From Eremomyces bilateralis CBS 781.70 (taxonomy: Eukaryota > Ascomycota > Dothideomycetes > Eremomycetales > Eremomycetaceae), in assembly GCF_010015585.1 (NCBI RefSeq), contig NW_022985089.1, forward strand, positions 301,954-365,953: a stretch of DNA of 64,000 bases, given 5' to 3'. Shown in pieces: positions 48,367-58,389 of this stretch; position 1 is the stretch's first letter, and every line of letters starts with the position of its first letter. The position numbers were made by a program, and so were the translations under genes. The notes beneath the pieces are model-generated. The model had not been told where the DNA came from. It saw only the letters and a program-made list of their open reading frames with translations, and ran no database searches.

Positions 48367-49169
48367 GGCAGGCGATTGATGTTCTTAGGATCGATGAACG
48401 AATAGACAGAAGTGTAGCTTGGCTGTGCCGCATTGGCGTGCAATGGGTACTAAGGATGGGCGTGGAGAGGAGAAGAAGTAGGGTACGAGGGGTGGGAGGG
48501 GGTTGCAGTATATAAGATCGGTAATGGGAGACATATCCTCGATTCCTTGCATAGGGATGTGTAGGTTGAATTGCTGCTCCGTGACCGGGGGCTAGTTGCT
48601 AGGCACCCATTAAGGAACTGTCCAATGGTGGAGGACGATAGTAGGGGTGTGGGCAGTTGCACTCTGGATGGCCGATGCCGCATGTGCCAAACGAACGGGT
48701 CAAATCCATGCTACGGTCAACCAGACCACCTGTAAACCGAACATACATGCAGATTTCAGTAAATTCAGGCCATTTTAGAGCCATTCGAACGGAATTGGAT
48801 CCGATCTAGACTAACAGCAAGGATCGGGGTTGTGCCATGTGCGGTGATGTGGGACCAAGACACCAAAGTTCTCGAGTTCATCCCACGTCGGAGCGGTCGA
48901 GGACTAACACTTTACTGGGATATGAACAAATCAAATTTCTTTACCGTATAAGCAAGTGGGGAGACGTTATTATATAAGAATACACAACGTGGGCGGGCAA
49001 TATTATTCTTAGTGTTAGAAGGTAGGAATCAGTGAAGTCAGTGAAATCTTGTAACGTGGTACAGAATTCAACATGGGAAGGACGAATGTGGTTAGCGGCG
49101 GGAATTCCCATGTTAGCGTCTAACTTGGCACATGGGCTCCACCAAAAGATTCTGACCAATCAACGCGCC

Positions 49170-49175
49170 CACGTG
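49170..49175. promoter_or_regulatory. CACGTG box (possible PHO4/NUC-1-type site)
   Basis: Palindromic cacgtg 804 bp upstream of the PHO89 start. bHLH regulators of phosphate genes bind CACGTG; binding here is inference and such hexamers also occur by chance. Confidence 0.35.
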
Positions 49176-49362
49176 CTCCATCCGTTCGACGTCCTTCATG
49201 TTCCGCTGCCAACTTCAGCACAAAATAATCTTACGTGCGACCGCTGGACTCTTCAACATCTGACAATCACCCAAGTCCATGTTAGCTCTTCCCGCCGCAG
49301 TGTTTTGGGCCTTCCTTCCCTTGAACACAGATCTTGATCTCGGTATCATTCCCTGCTGCCGT

Positions 49363-49368
49363 CACGTG
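49363..49368. promoter_or_regulatory. CACGTG box, extended to cacgtggg (possible PHO4/NUC-1-type site)
   Basis: Second cacgtg, followed by gg as in high-affinity Pho4-type sites, 997 bp upstream of the PHO89 start. Inference only. Confidence 0.38.
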
Positions 49369-51645
49369 GGCTTCCTGTTATCGCCCACCTCATTGCTGCT
49401 TGATGGAAGCGATGGAACAACTGCCTGGTGTCTGCGGCTGATACTAGTATAATATCAGAAGCCCTGATCCCAACAGTGGCAAAGTCCTCCCGGGACTTTA
49501 TAATCTACGGACAGAACTGGGGAGCGATACCATCAAGGCCCAGCGCCCATCGTTCATCCGTCTCTGATCTAACTAATCTAAAGGAGCAGGATGTAGCGGA
49601 CTGGTTCCCTCTGCCTCAATTTACTGAGAGGTGGTCGACATCTTTTGAATTGGATACATGCAAGGACTTGAAAGAGCAAGACCCCAGATCCCCAAGACGG
49701 GAATCTTCAGACCTCAACCCCGTGATGGCCTTTCCTATTGTCTGCTTCAAGAATATCGATCATGTCTACCTCCTGCACACTCAACCCTCATCTCGAGATC
49801 TCATTTGGTAATCCATGGCGGTGCCACAGTGGGATCTCCGAACCCAGCTCCATATTCCTGGGGCCCGGGCTCACGGCTGCTAGTGGATGGTGTTCTCCTT
49901 GGGACTTCCTGTTGGCCTGTACCACTTGGAACCTGGTTACACGTAATGAGGAATGGCCTGGGGGTGGGGGGTACAGCATTTTGACAGTGTTCAGTTCCCG
50001 GTTTGCACCCCACCCCGCAAGCCTCTTGTCGTCAGGTCTTGTACTACTACGTATGGACAACGGTATAGCCCCTCAACCAGTGACAACACACCACTGCTTC
50101 GAATACGGCTATAGGACGTTCAGCCGGCCGGATCCTATTACTAGTACAGGGCAATTCTACCTAGCAACGCCATGAATTCAAAAAAAAACAACCCTTCAAA
50201 TGCCCCACCCTCTACAAGATTAGACCCTTAAACAACAGGGGTGCCTGCCTGCTCCAAATCTCCAACGAACAAATCGCCCTCTTGAATTTGAGCACGCTGT
50301 CTATTTCCCCATTACTTCCGTATTTCTCGATCTATTTCGCGATCACTTTCTTGCCGTTCTCGCCTGCGGGCAGGTTCTTACCCTCACTCAGTGGCGGTCT
50401 CTTCCATCTAGGTTGATGTTGGACGAATCCATTCAACAATGTGTCACGGCAAGTTCCTTATCTTTCTAGACTTGCCTCCCTGAAGGCCAAACACGTCACT
50501 CACACCTCCAGCTTGATTGGACCGTCGCAGTGGTCTTGCTATTCTTGCAAATTTGTCTTTGGCATCGCCTCTATATTCCATCGATAGTCTTTAACCGGCG
50601 GCCTCTAAGCACGCACTGATTCGAGCGAATTTCACGAGGCCTGAGATGGATGCGTCTGGTTCTGTGCTCGCCTCTCATTCAGGAGCGAGGAAACGAAATC
50701 ATGTGATGAAAGACGCGGATTTTTCCAACCAACTAACAATATAATGAATATAACCTTGAAAAATTGCACCGGTTCATCCTACGTTCATGATCAGCTCTTC
50801 TTCCCAGACGGTTGTGCGAACCATGTCGAAATTGCCACCCGTTGGGAAGCCGTGCATTCATTGTGGTATTGTAGCCAGACGCAGTGTTCCAGGCCTTCTT
50901 CCACACCTTATGGTCCACTGGTGGCGGACCAGTTCCTTGATTAGCTTCACTTGGCCTTCATCGATGGACATTAGACAGTTGCTAAAGAACTACAGCACCT
51001 TCGGCTAGGAAATCTGCAACCAGACACTACATGCGCCTGGAGCCCCACGGAGCAGCTAGTGCTGCCATCCCGTGGGATGCTCACTAAGAACCATGCTCGA
51101 CACTGTGCAGAGCTGCCGATGCATCGGACCACGCCACGGTGGACCAGACTGATGCCTGTCCGTGTATCCTGATCTGTCCGTGAGCTAGTAAGTACCCGGT
51201 TCTAACAACTCAAGAGAGGCACCGAATGTCATTCGGGGTGCATGCTGCAGTTCCCCCCAGAGATGGGAAGCATACCTACTGCATCCTATCCATCTGGTTG
51301 AACAGTAGCATCATGTGCAAACACTGAGCTACTTTTGTACTTATATCTTCAATCATCCGCGTAGTTAGGACGCAGAATTCCTAGGCCTGCTTGACTACTC
51401 TCATCTTACCTCGGGGGATGAAGATATCATGCCGTAGTGGGACTCACATTCAGTCCATTCCAGATTCCCATCTCATATTTTAGAATATACATGGGCGACA
51501 CGACGCAGGTCATGGATAGCAAGTTGCCTAGTTCATTGTTTATGGGGCAGACAGTCAGCCCATTCCATCTCAAGGACACTGTTTGGCTCCATATTCCGAT
51601 CCTCTTGCTTTAAATCCTTTCTCTTTGCAGTCGAACAGGTTCCAG

Positions 51646-52921
51646 CTAATCCAAGATAGACCGGAGATATTCCCGGATCCCTTGGGAGCTTTTCTGGTTT
51701 TTAAATGGCATGCTATGGTCAACAACGGGCTCTACATGACAGGCCCTCGGTGCCACGATCAACGTAACCTTTCCAATATTCTCCCTTTCCCCTTCCCACG
51801 CCGCCTTCGCAGCATTCTCAAACCCAGTCGTGATTTTCTGCGCGATCTCCCGGATACTATCGATCATGATCTCCCCTCCTCCGCCCCAGATCATCATATG
51901 TGTCACGAGCGATGCCGCGCCTTCCCACCATTGCTCGTCGCAGACAATGGGCTCGCTCCACTCGTCCCCCAGATGGCCCGGACGCGGTTTTCGTCCTTTG
52001 CCAATACCGGAATATAGAAAGTTCTTGGCGGCCCAGACCACTGTGGCGGGATAGAAAATGTCGGATCCGATGTTTTCTATCATAGAATCTTCGGTGCCGC
52101 GGAAGGAAATCCACGGCGAAAAGGCGACGGCGGCGTGCAACGGACCGGGAAGGTTCAGGGGAGGAATGTCGGGGTGTGGATGTGCGATGTGCGAGAGGAC
52201 TGATAGAACCAGGTTACCACCTGCCGAATCACCGGCGATGATGAGCTAGGCCTTGTAAGCGCATTCCAAATCTTAGAACTCATATACCAGGCAGTGCGAA
52301 CCTGAGATGTATCTTTCTTCTCGACCTCGATCATATGCCGCAGGAAATTTACGCCCTGTCGCAGCTGCGTCGGATATGGCTTTTCAGGTGCAAGAGAGTA
52401 CGCCAGCACGACAACCGACATGTTCTTCCCACTCTTCCTCATCTCTTTCATGAGGCTGAACAGAAACCGCACATGGCCAGGCATGATGGCGTCGATGAAC
52501 CCGCCGCCGTGGTAATATATCATGGTATACTTTGCATTCCGTGGACCAAGCCAATGCGCTAGGATCCCCTCGGGCAACTTGACGTTGTCGAGCTTCTTTC
52601 TCCTGCGCTTGACCATTCGATCGAGCACCTTGTCCGACCCGGGTGTCATACCCCGGGCTTGTTGAAGCGTGCGGCTCATGACAGCATCGCGAACTGCTGC
52701 GTAGGCCAAGTCGTTGATATACCTCGGGGCCTTTTTGTCTTTGCTCTTAAACGGGTATGTGATCATGTGGATGCTGCCGGGTATCGCTATTCATCCGAGT
52801 CGTGATGTATCAGAACCAATTGCGATTTCATTTGTATGGGATATCATCCGGGTTCTTCTCACTTACCGGCGTGCAAAATCACAGGAAACAGCGTAATCAC
52901 GCTCTTGGGTTCGATCTCCAT
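51646..52921 (-). CDS. Alpha/beta-hydrolase (HSL-type esterase)
   Basis: Exons (minus strand) 52921-52867, 52786-52302 and 52245-51646 give 379 residues; introns are 80 and 56 nt. YYHGGGFIDAIMPGH carries the HGGG oxyanion-hole motif of the hormone-sensitive-lipase family, and LIIAGDSAGGNLVLSVL carries the nucleophile in GDSAG. The Asp is probably in GGGGEIMIDSIREIA and the His in APRACHVEPVVD, in the usual order. The first intron joins MEIEPKSVITLFPVILHA to IPGSIHMITYPF, and the short first exon is the least certain part. The second donor, gttcgc, is weak, but the join is needed to create the nucleophile motif. Related fungal enzymes include carboxylesterases and secondary-metabolite acetyl-esterases; the substrate cannot be told from sequence. 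Confidence 0.84.
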
Positions 52922-53504
52922 ATTCAAGCAAATCGTAGAAGACAATAATAGTTAACGAACGTGGAGCATATCTGCTGACTTACCGCGTCGCTGCACGAAC
53001 CAGCGTCGTCCTACATTTACGAGTGAAATGTTCTGGAGCACATGTCGAGAAGCGACCGTCCTGCGGAACTGGGAAGCTCCATCACCCGAGGCGACTCCAT
53101 AGCTTATATCAAGTGAGTTTTAGCGGCGGATAGCCCTGTCGTTCCACTCGGCTTGGGTTGGGGAAGTTGGCGATCTAGACTCGGGCAGCGGAAAAGCCTT
53201 CGAGGTTTCATATTCGTGCCAATTGTTTGATCCGCACATTCCGAGAGCTTGTATATATGTGAAGACTGGAGCATCAGCAACCGCGTAGGATGCATGGCCT
53301 AAGATCATGTCCCAGACAGGACTAGGGTGGTGTTTGTCCACGATATTCACATGTTTGATGGATCCGATGTTATTATTGTCGTGGAGTTGACGGTCATGTG
53401 TAGGGATGTGTCGATAACAAGTAGATGGCGTGCATTGTGGGCATATTGTGGCGCATTGAAACAATCACGTGAACTGAATACATACATAGTACTCAGGCTG
53501 GCGT
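52922..53504. other. Intergenic between hydrolase gene and transposon
   Basis: Promoter side of the hydrolase gene. No supportable gene. Confidence 0.5.
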
Positions 53505-53667
53505 GGCTGGCTAATCGAGGCGAGGCGTCGCGAGGCCCTCGCCTCGCCTCGCCTCGTTCCTCGATCAAGGCGTCGCTATTTCCCTGTATCACGTGTTGCT
53601 AGTCCCGTTTAGTCGTATGCTACCAATCTTTCATCGTCGTAGTCCGTATTTTCTGGATCTGACCCAG

Positions 53668-53717
53668 ATTCTATCCCTTCGGCCGCTGAAACATTGCCCC
53701 CTAGCCTAGGGTGGCAC
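53668..53717 (+). repeat. Inner inverted repeat of piggyBac element, left
   Basis: Begins attctatcccttcggccgct; inverted partner at 55841-55890 with about five mismatches over 50 bp. Confidence 0.85.
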
Positions 53718-53794
53718 ATACCAACATACAGGGGGCAGCCGCCCAATCAGATGTCGCTGTAGTAGATATTGCTCGCTCTCCATGATACTAGATA

Positions 53795-55731
53795 CTATTC
53801 TTTAAAGCGCGATATCTTGCTATGATAGTTATTCCAGCAGCCACTATCTGTACAGAGAGGGACATTGCAGACACTACAGCCAAATAACGTCTTTCCAGGA
53901 GACTTGCGAAGCACTCCGTTAACTTCAACGACGTCTTTCCGAAGTACTCCATTAATATCAAGAACGTCTCCAAATTTGCGCTTTCTTGTACTAGAAAAGA
54001 TCATCCGACAGCCTACGCAGCGAGCTTGCTCAGTTAATGGTATTAACCTGTGCTCTGCAAGGGGTATCTGTAGTAGATTGGCCTGCGGAGCCTCATAAGT
54101 CTGGGCTAGTCGCTGTTCAAATTGAGCAAGCTTATGCTCTCTGAAGACATCCTCTGAATATCGGAATAACTGTGTCCATAGCTCTGCTCGGAAATTCTTA
54201 TGATCCATATACTGTTGTCCGTGCAGCTGTCGTCCTATTAGATAGGCGTTTAAGATTGATGTATCGATGATCCAGAACCAAAGAGGATACCAATTGCGAA
54301 GGGAGATTCGTTGCGTAGAATAATAGCTGCGGAGCTGATCAGCTATATCGACGCCTCCCATAAAGTGGTTATAGTCGTCGATAAAGATAGGAATTGGAAG
54401 GTTCTTTCGTACGTTATTTGCGAAGACCTTCCGTACAATAGGTCCGTTTGTAGACGTAAGTGCAGGGCGGCGTCTTAAGCGGACGATTGTCTGTTCCTCC
54501 CCAGCATCATGGACTGTAGAGCAAGCGAGGACAGTATTATTGGCCTGCCACGCAAAGCAGATCACACCTGGATCTAAGGGATCCTCCTTCTGCTCCTCCT
54601 GCTCCTCCTGCTGCTCCTGCTTTGCGCGCTTTGTCTGCGAGGCTCCTTGGGAGGCAGCTTGGGAGGCAGTTTGTGATATTCTTGAAGTCTCTGACGGTTC
54701 CTTCTTGATCTTCCTTCGTGCGACAATGGAAGCTGTAGTATTCCACGCTAAACGCTTAGAACAGTACACCTTAAGATTAATCAGAAAGGCAGGGAACTCC
54801 GGGTGCCGTCGAGTAGTTCCGCAAGCTCCAACTCCTGTTTCTCGAAGTTTCCGAAGTAATGGAACACGTGTAAAGAAGTTGTCCATGTAAATAACATGCG
54901 GCGTATCTTTTGGAAGTTGTTGAGCAAGCTGGAATACCATCGATTCAGCCAACGAGAGATCTTTCTGCTTTACTACCTCTCCGTAGCTTTTGGACTTTGA
55001 AGACCATACGAAGGCGTATGTATAGCCAGCTTCACAAAGGGAGAAGATCTTATAGCCTTCCTTAATAGGCTTATTTGGAGCCTTAACTGTATGCTTGCTT
55101 CGTCCAAAGAATCGAATCATCATCTCATCAATTGAGACGTTGACCCCAGGCTTCCAATAACGCGCACAGTTCTCCCGGAACTCCGAAGCAATTGGATCAA
55201 GCTTATACCACCAATTCCGTCTCTTCTCTTGTGCATCGTCGTCCGAGTCATCATTTCCTTCCTGAACAGCCTCTTGAGGCGTTTCTGGAGGGCTGATATG
55301 GAGGAATCTCTTCAGGTCTTCGAACCTATTGAGACTAAGATTTTCCGCGCATATATGTCGGCCAAATTTAGATTTCCAGTAGTCTTCGTGCGCAGGGAGG
55401 CGCACTACGCCCATGTACCATAGATGAAGACCCCGATAAAGACCTTAATTTCAGATGCTGTCGTAGGGCACCAGCTTCGCTTCCCTGCAATGCCTGCTTC
55501 CTTAGCTCTTGCATATTTATTGGTATTCTCCGCGATCGTTTGGAAGTGTTGATCAGTAAGGAATAGCTTAAAGAGATTGTACGGGTCTGTTTTATTCCCG
55601 TCCGGGATCTGGATTGCTGGTAATCGAGAAATATTGCGATATGGGAGCGGATCGTAGCTTGGAGGCTCCGGAATTGCTTTAATCAGTGTTGTAGGCTCTA
55701 ATTTGGCACATTTAGAAGGCCTACCCGACAT
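53795..55731 (-). pseudogene. piggyBac transposase, frameshifted between two frames
   Basis: DDE transposase of the piggyBac family. The 5' part (ATG at 55731, MSGRPSKCAKLEPTTLIKAI) ends EIKVFIGVFIYGTWA-stop. The 3' part begins MGVVRLPAHEDYW in another frame and runs 539 codons to 53795. In the family VFIG..IY and MG...LP are contiguous, so only five bases (55415-55419) lie between where six or none are expected: a single-base loss is likely. No intron can fit. The 3' part retains the catalytic Asp contexts SIDEMMIRFFGR, YMDNFFTRVPL and MGGVDIADQL, and the C-terminal Cys-rich finger (CVGCRMIF, CSVCNVPLCTDSGC). A sequencing error or internal start could rescue it; otherwise it is recently inactivated. 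Confidence 0.85.
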
Positions 55732-55840
55732 TATTAATTGAAGAATGATATAACTCTACTTTGTACTCACGATTTGGATACTGCGCGACGAGATACCGAC
55801 GAGCTCTGATTGGGTGATCATTTACGGTACAGGCTGGTCC

Positions 55841-55890
55841 GTGCCATCATAGGCTAGGGGGCATTATTTCAGCGGCCGAAGGGATAGGAT
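55841..55890 (-). repeat. Inner inverted repeat of piggyBac element, right
   Basis: Inverted partner of 53668-53717; reads gtgccatcataggctagggg at its start. Confidence 0.85.
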
Positions 55891-56036
55891 TCACCGACCT
55901 TAGCGATCGTGGTATTGGTCCCTATATAGTATACAGGACTACGGATGGTATATTTAACCATGGTTCGCGCAGGCCTCGCGAGGCGAGGCGCTTAGTCATC
56001 CCTCGCGACGCCTCGCGACGCCTCGATTAGCCAGCC

Positions 56037-56443
56037 TCTCATAGTGGCGTGGTAGCGTGGATTAACCATCCATGTGCCTGGTTTCCGTTTATCCTCCATC
56101 CGTATTATTGTCCTGCGACACAGGTCGAGATGAAAAGACAATAGGAATTGATCCGCCGGGAAATTGTTTGAATATCTCGATAAATATATCATATGTATCC
56201 ACAACCAAGTCGTCCATGTGCGGAACGTTGCTTTTTCCCGATCGCTGTGCAACATCCAGGTTCCTTGCAGGGAATTGAATGGCTCTCATCATGTCCACGC
56301 AGCAGTGCAGCTCCTCGAAAATCCCCGCGTACATGGAGGTTGACCGTCGCACATTACTCCGTCTGAGGAGGACTTTCCCCATCGTCCGCGTATAGCTCCT
56401 TTAACGAGTATTCTTGCATCAAACTGCAGATATCTGAAAGGCC
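56037..56443. other. Short intergenic region
   Basis: Promoter/leader of the 56444 gene between it and the piggyBac end. No other feature seen. Confidence 0.5.
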
Positions 56444-57565
56444 ATGGCTGCAGAAGATTTCGCTGACCGGCCGAATCGCCCGGCATCCTCGCCAGGTCCG
56501 TTGCCTGATACCTCCCGCTCGCCTCTTCACCACCACCACCAACCGTCGTCCTCGTCAATTCTGCCTCTCTTCCGTAGCAATAATTCCTCCACCACTTCGT
56601 TAAATAAGCCGTTGACCGTCGAGGAGTCTTCCGCCGGTCAGAGAACGAGCCGGTCGAACCCATTGAGCCATTTGTCCTTCCGTAACCGCCGTCACCGCGT
56701 CGAGAAATCACCAAGCTCCCGTACCTCCCTCTCATCGCTGCCCGTCATTGTTAGGACTTACTCCGGCGAGTCCATCCGTGCTTCCTCGCGTGTTCGCTCC
56801 CCGACGCCGTCCAGTGGGGCCGTAATGCCCAGAGATGCGAAGCTGCCATCCATCGACGCGTTTTCGTTCGCCGGGATCCTACGAGCCGTCGAGCCGGACA
56901 TTCGAGACCACATCGACTCCATCGCGGAGATCTGTGCGCGGAGTCGCTTAAGCCTTGCGGACGAGTATGGTGCGCACCTCCCGCCGCAGGGTGAAATACT
57001 GCCAGACCAATCCTACGGCGGAAACCTGCCGGCCGGTCATCGAGGCACCCGGGCAGGCTTTCTCGGTCGAACGTTGACAACGGTGACGGAGGCGTCCAGC
57101 AGTAGTGAAAGGCTATCCGGAGGCAGCAAGCCTGGATCGGCAACCTCAAGTTATGCTCGCATGACGGCGTACGGTTCATTGAGGAGCATCATATCTGGGT
57201 CAACGCGGAACAAGAAACCCAAACTGTCCAAAACATCAGACACACGACGGAGCGAAGGCTCAAAAGAGAATTTATCTGAGCACAAGGAAGTGAGATCGCC
57301 CACTGGTTGGGTCATATCAGAGAGGACTCCTCCCTCCGTTGTCGTGGTTGCAAAACCGTCGATGACCAACTCTGAACACCAGGAAGAGTCTGTCCAAGTA
57401 TCCAATATGGCGGCACCAACGCAACCCGTTCTCCGAAGACCCGAATCCACTCTATGGTTCCCTCGACTATGGAGATCATCAGCTGCAACCGGACCATCCG
57501 CACAAGAGAATGTCCCCCCAAACGCCGAAGAGAGTTTGAAAGACCTCCTCAAGTCCACGAAATGA
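56444..57565 (+). CDS. Small Ser-rich protein of unknown function
   Basis: One exon, 373 residues, ATG in context gccatggctg, stop TGA at 57563-57565. The first ~130 residues are Ser/Pro/Arg-rich with a HHHH run. A likely folded segment lies near 138-190 (LPSIDAFSFAGILRAVEPDI, IDSIAEICARSRLSLADEYG), followed by GFLGRTLTTVTEASSSSERL, Ser-rich sequence and a C-terminal STLWFPRLWR motif. The conserved-looking central block suggests a real fungal gene rather than chance, but no family is recognised. It sits between a piggyBac element ending 407 bp upstream and a Helitron starting 531 bp downstream and is undisturbed by either. Confidence 0.72.
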   Translation: MAAEDFADRPNRPASSPGPLPDTSRSPLHHHHQPSSSSILPLFRSNNSSTTSLNKPLTVEESSAGQRTSRSNPLSHLSFRNRRHRVEKSPSSRTSLSSLPVIVRTYSGESIRASSRVRSPTPSSGAVMPRDAKLPSIDAFSFAGILRAVEPDIRDHIDSIAEICARSRLSLADEYGAHLPPQGEILPDQSYGGNLPAGHRGTRAGFLGRTLTTVTEASSSSERLSGGSKPGSATSSYARMTAYGSLRSIISGSTRNKKPKLSKTSDTRRSEGSKENLSEHKEVRSPTGWVISERTPPSVVVVAKPSMTNSEHQEESVQVSNMAAPTQPVLRRPESTLWFPRLWRSSAATGPSAQENVPPNAEESLKDLLKSTK

Positions 57566-58096
57566 TCGATTACGACAAAAAAGCTTCTGCGTCTCCTTTT
57601 TATGTTGATGAATGCCTTGATGATTATGAGATACGACGACGATTTACGATTTACGATTAGATAACAGTGCTCCCGCTGAGCCATAACGAAATATGACCCA
57701 GGCGGCGGACGTTTTATTTGTTGTTGTAACCCAAAAGCTTGAAGATTGACTCGGATTTTTGGCAACTCATTGGGAGGCCGTCCATGAAGCGAATTTGCAC
57801 CTATGCCTTTCTGACCTCTTCCAAAATGTAGGGCATGATTGTCAGGTGCATGTTGGATCCCAGGTCTTTGAGCGTAGAGCCTCATCTGTGTATACAATGA
57901 CAATATGGAAAACCCCTTCGACAGAACAGAATGAGATTCACCATTGCAGAGTAATAGTAGTTATTGGAAAAATCATCGACAAGGAGAAAGTATCATGAAG
58001 CAATAGAAGAACCTACCTCCGGGAGTGATTTCAGTCGATATCGGTATCCACGTGACCTATCCATTCTGGGGAGATTCGTAGTCCACATCTGAAGCT
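57566..58096. other. Intergenic between the 56444 gene and the Helitron
   Basis: 3' flank of the 56444 gene; AT-rich, no gene supported. Confidence 0.5.
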
Positions 58097-58108
58097 TCAT
58101 CACGAGCG
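58097..58108 (+). repeat. Helitron left terminal inverted repeat
   Basis: tcatcacgagcg, perfect inverted match to 63946-63957; begins with TC. Confidence 0.65.
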
Positions 58109-58186
58109 TAGCGAGTTACTTAAGTGGTATTGGTAGAATCAAAAACTTTTTATTGCCCTCTCATTGGCTAGACAGGGGTTCGCGAA

Positions 58187-58225
58187 AGGAAACCACGTGA
58201 TTTATGAGAGGAAACCACGTGATTT
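58187..58225 (+). promoter_or_regulatory. 17-bp direct repeat with CACGTG in Helitron promoter
   Basis: aggaaaccacgtgattt occurs at 58187-58203 and 58209-58225, each containing a CACGTG box, about 170 bp before the RepHel start. It could be a transcription-factor site or a replication-initiation iteron; function is not known. Confidence 0.5.
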
Positions 58226-58389
58226 CGATGCTTTTTACTGTTTACTTTCTGTCGCTCTCTTTCCTCTCCACCACTCTTCCCACATGGGCCTCGCAGGGAG
58301 GCCTAACGGGCGTAGGGATACCAATCAATCAATCTACTTCTTATTCCTGATCTACCACTTACTTATCCTTCTATTATTACGCCTCCGAC

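Larger units (their letters stand above)
48367..51645. other. Long intergenic region upstream of PHO89
   Basis: About 3.3 kb. Contains two CACGTG boxes. Frames up to 145 codons occur but overlap between strands and show no motif; I support no gene. AT content rises between 50160 and 51560. Confidence 0.5.
53505..56036. mobile_element. piggyBac-type DNA transposon (about 2.5 kb)
   Basis: Outermost perfect inverted repeats ggctggctaatcgaggcg (53505-53522 and, inverted, 56019-56036) enclose GC-rich subterminal gaggcg/cgcctc repeats (to about 53575 and from about 55975). A second, inner pair of ~50-bp inverted repeats (53668-53717 and 55841-55890) matches at about 45 of 50 positions. The single gene between them encodes a piggyBac transposase. 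The expected TTAA target duplication is not visible at the outer ends, so the exact boundary is uncertain. Confidence 0.75.

Noticed and set aside
49428-50175. Open frames of 90-145 codons upstream of PHO89
   Set aside because: Several overlap in different frames and strands, with no domain, signal peptide or splice support.
53512-53575. GC-rich gaggcg/cgcctc run read as a CRISPR-like array
   Set aside because: No regular repeats separated by unique spacers, and a mirrored copy lies at the other end of the piggyBac element, so it is subterminal transposon sequence.
57151-57903. 250-codon minus-strand frame overlapping the 56444 gene
   Set aside because: Shadow of the plus-strand gene; the part beyond it has no recognisable sequence.
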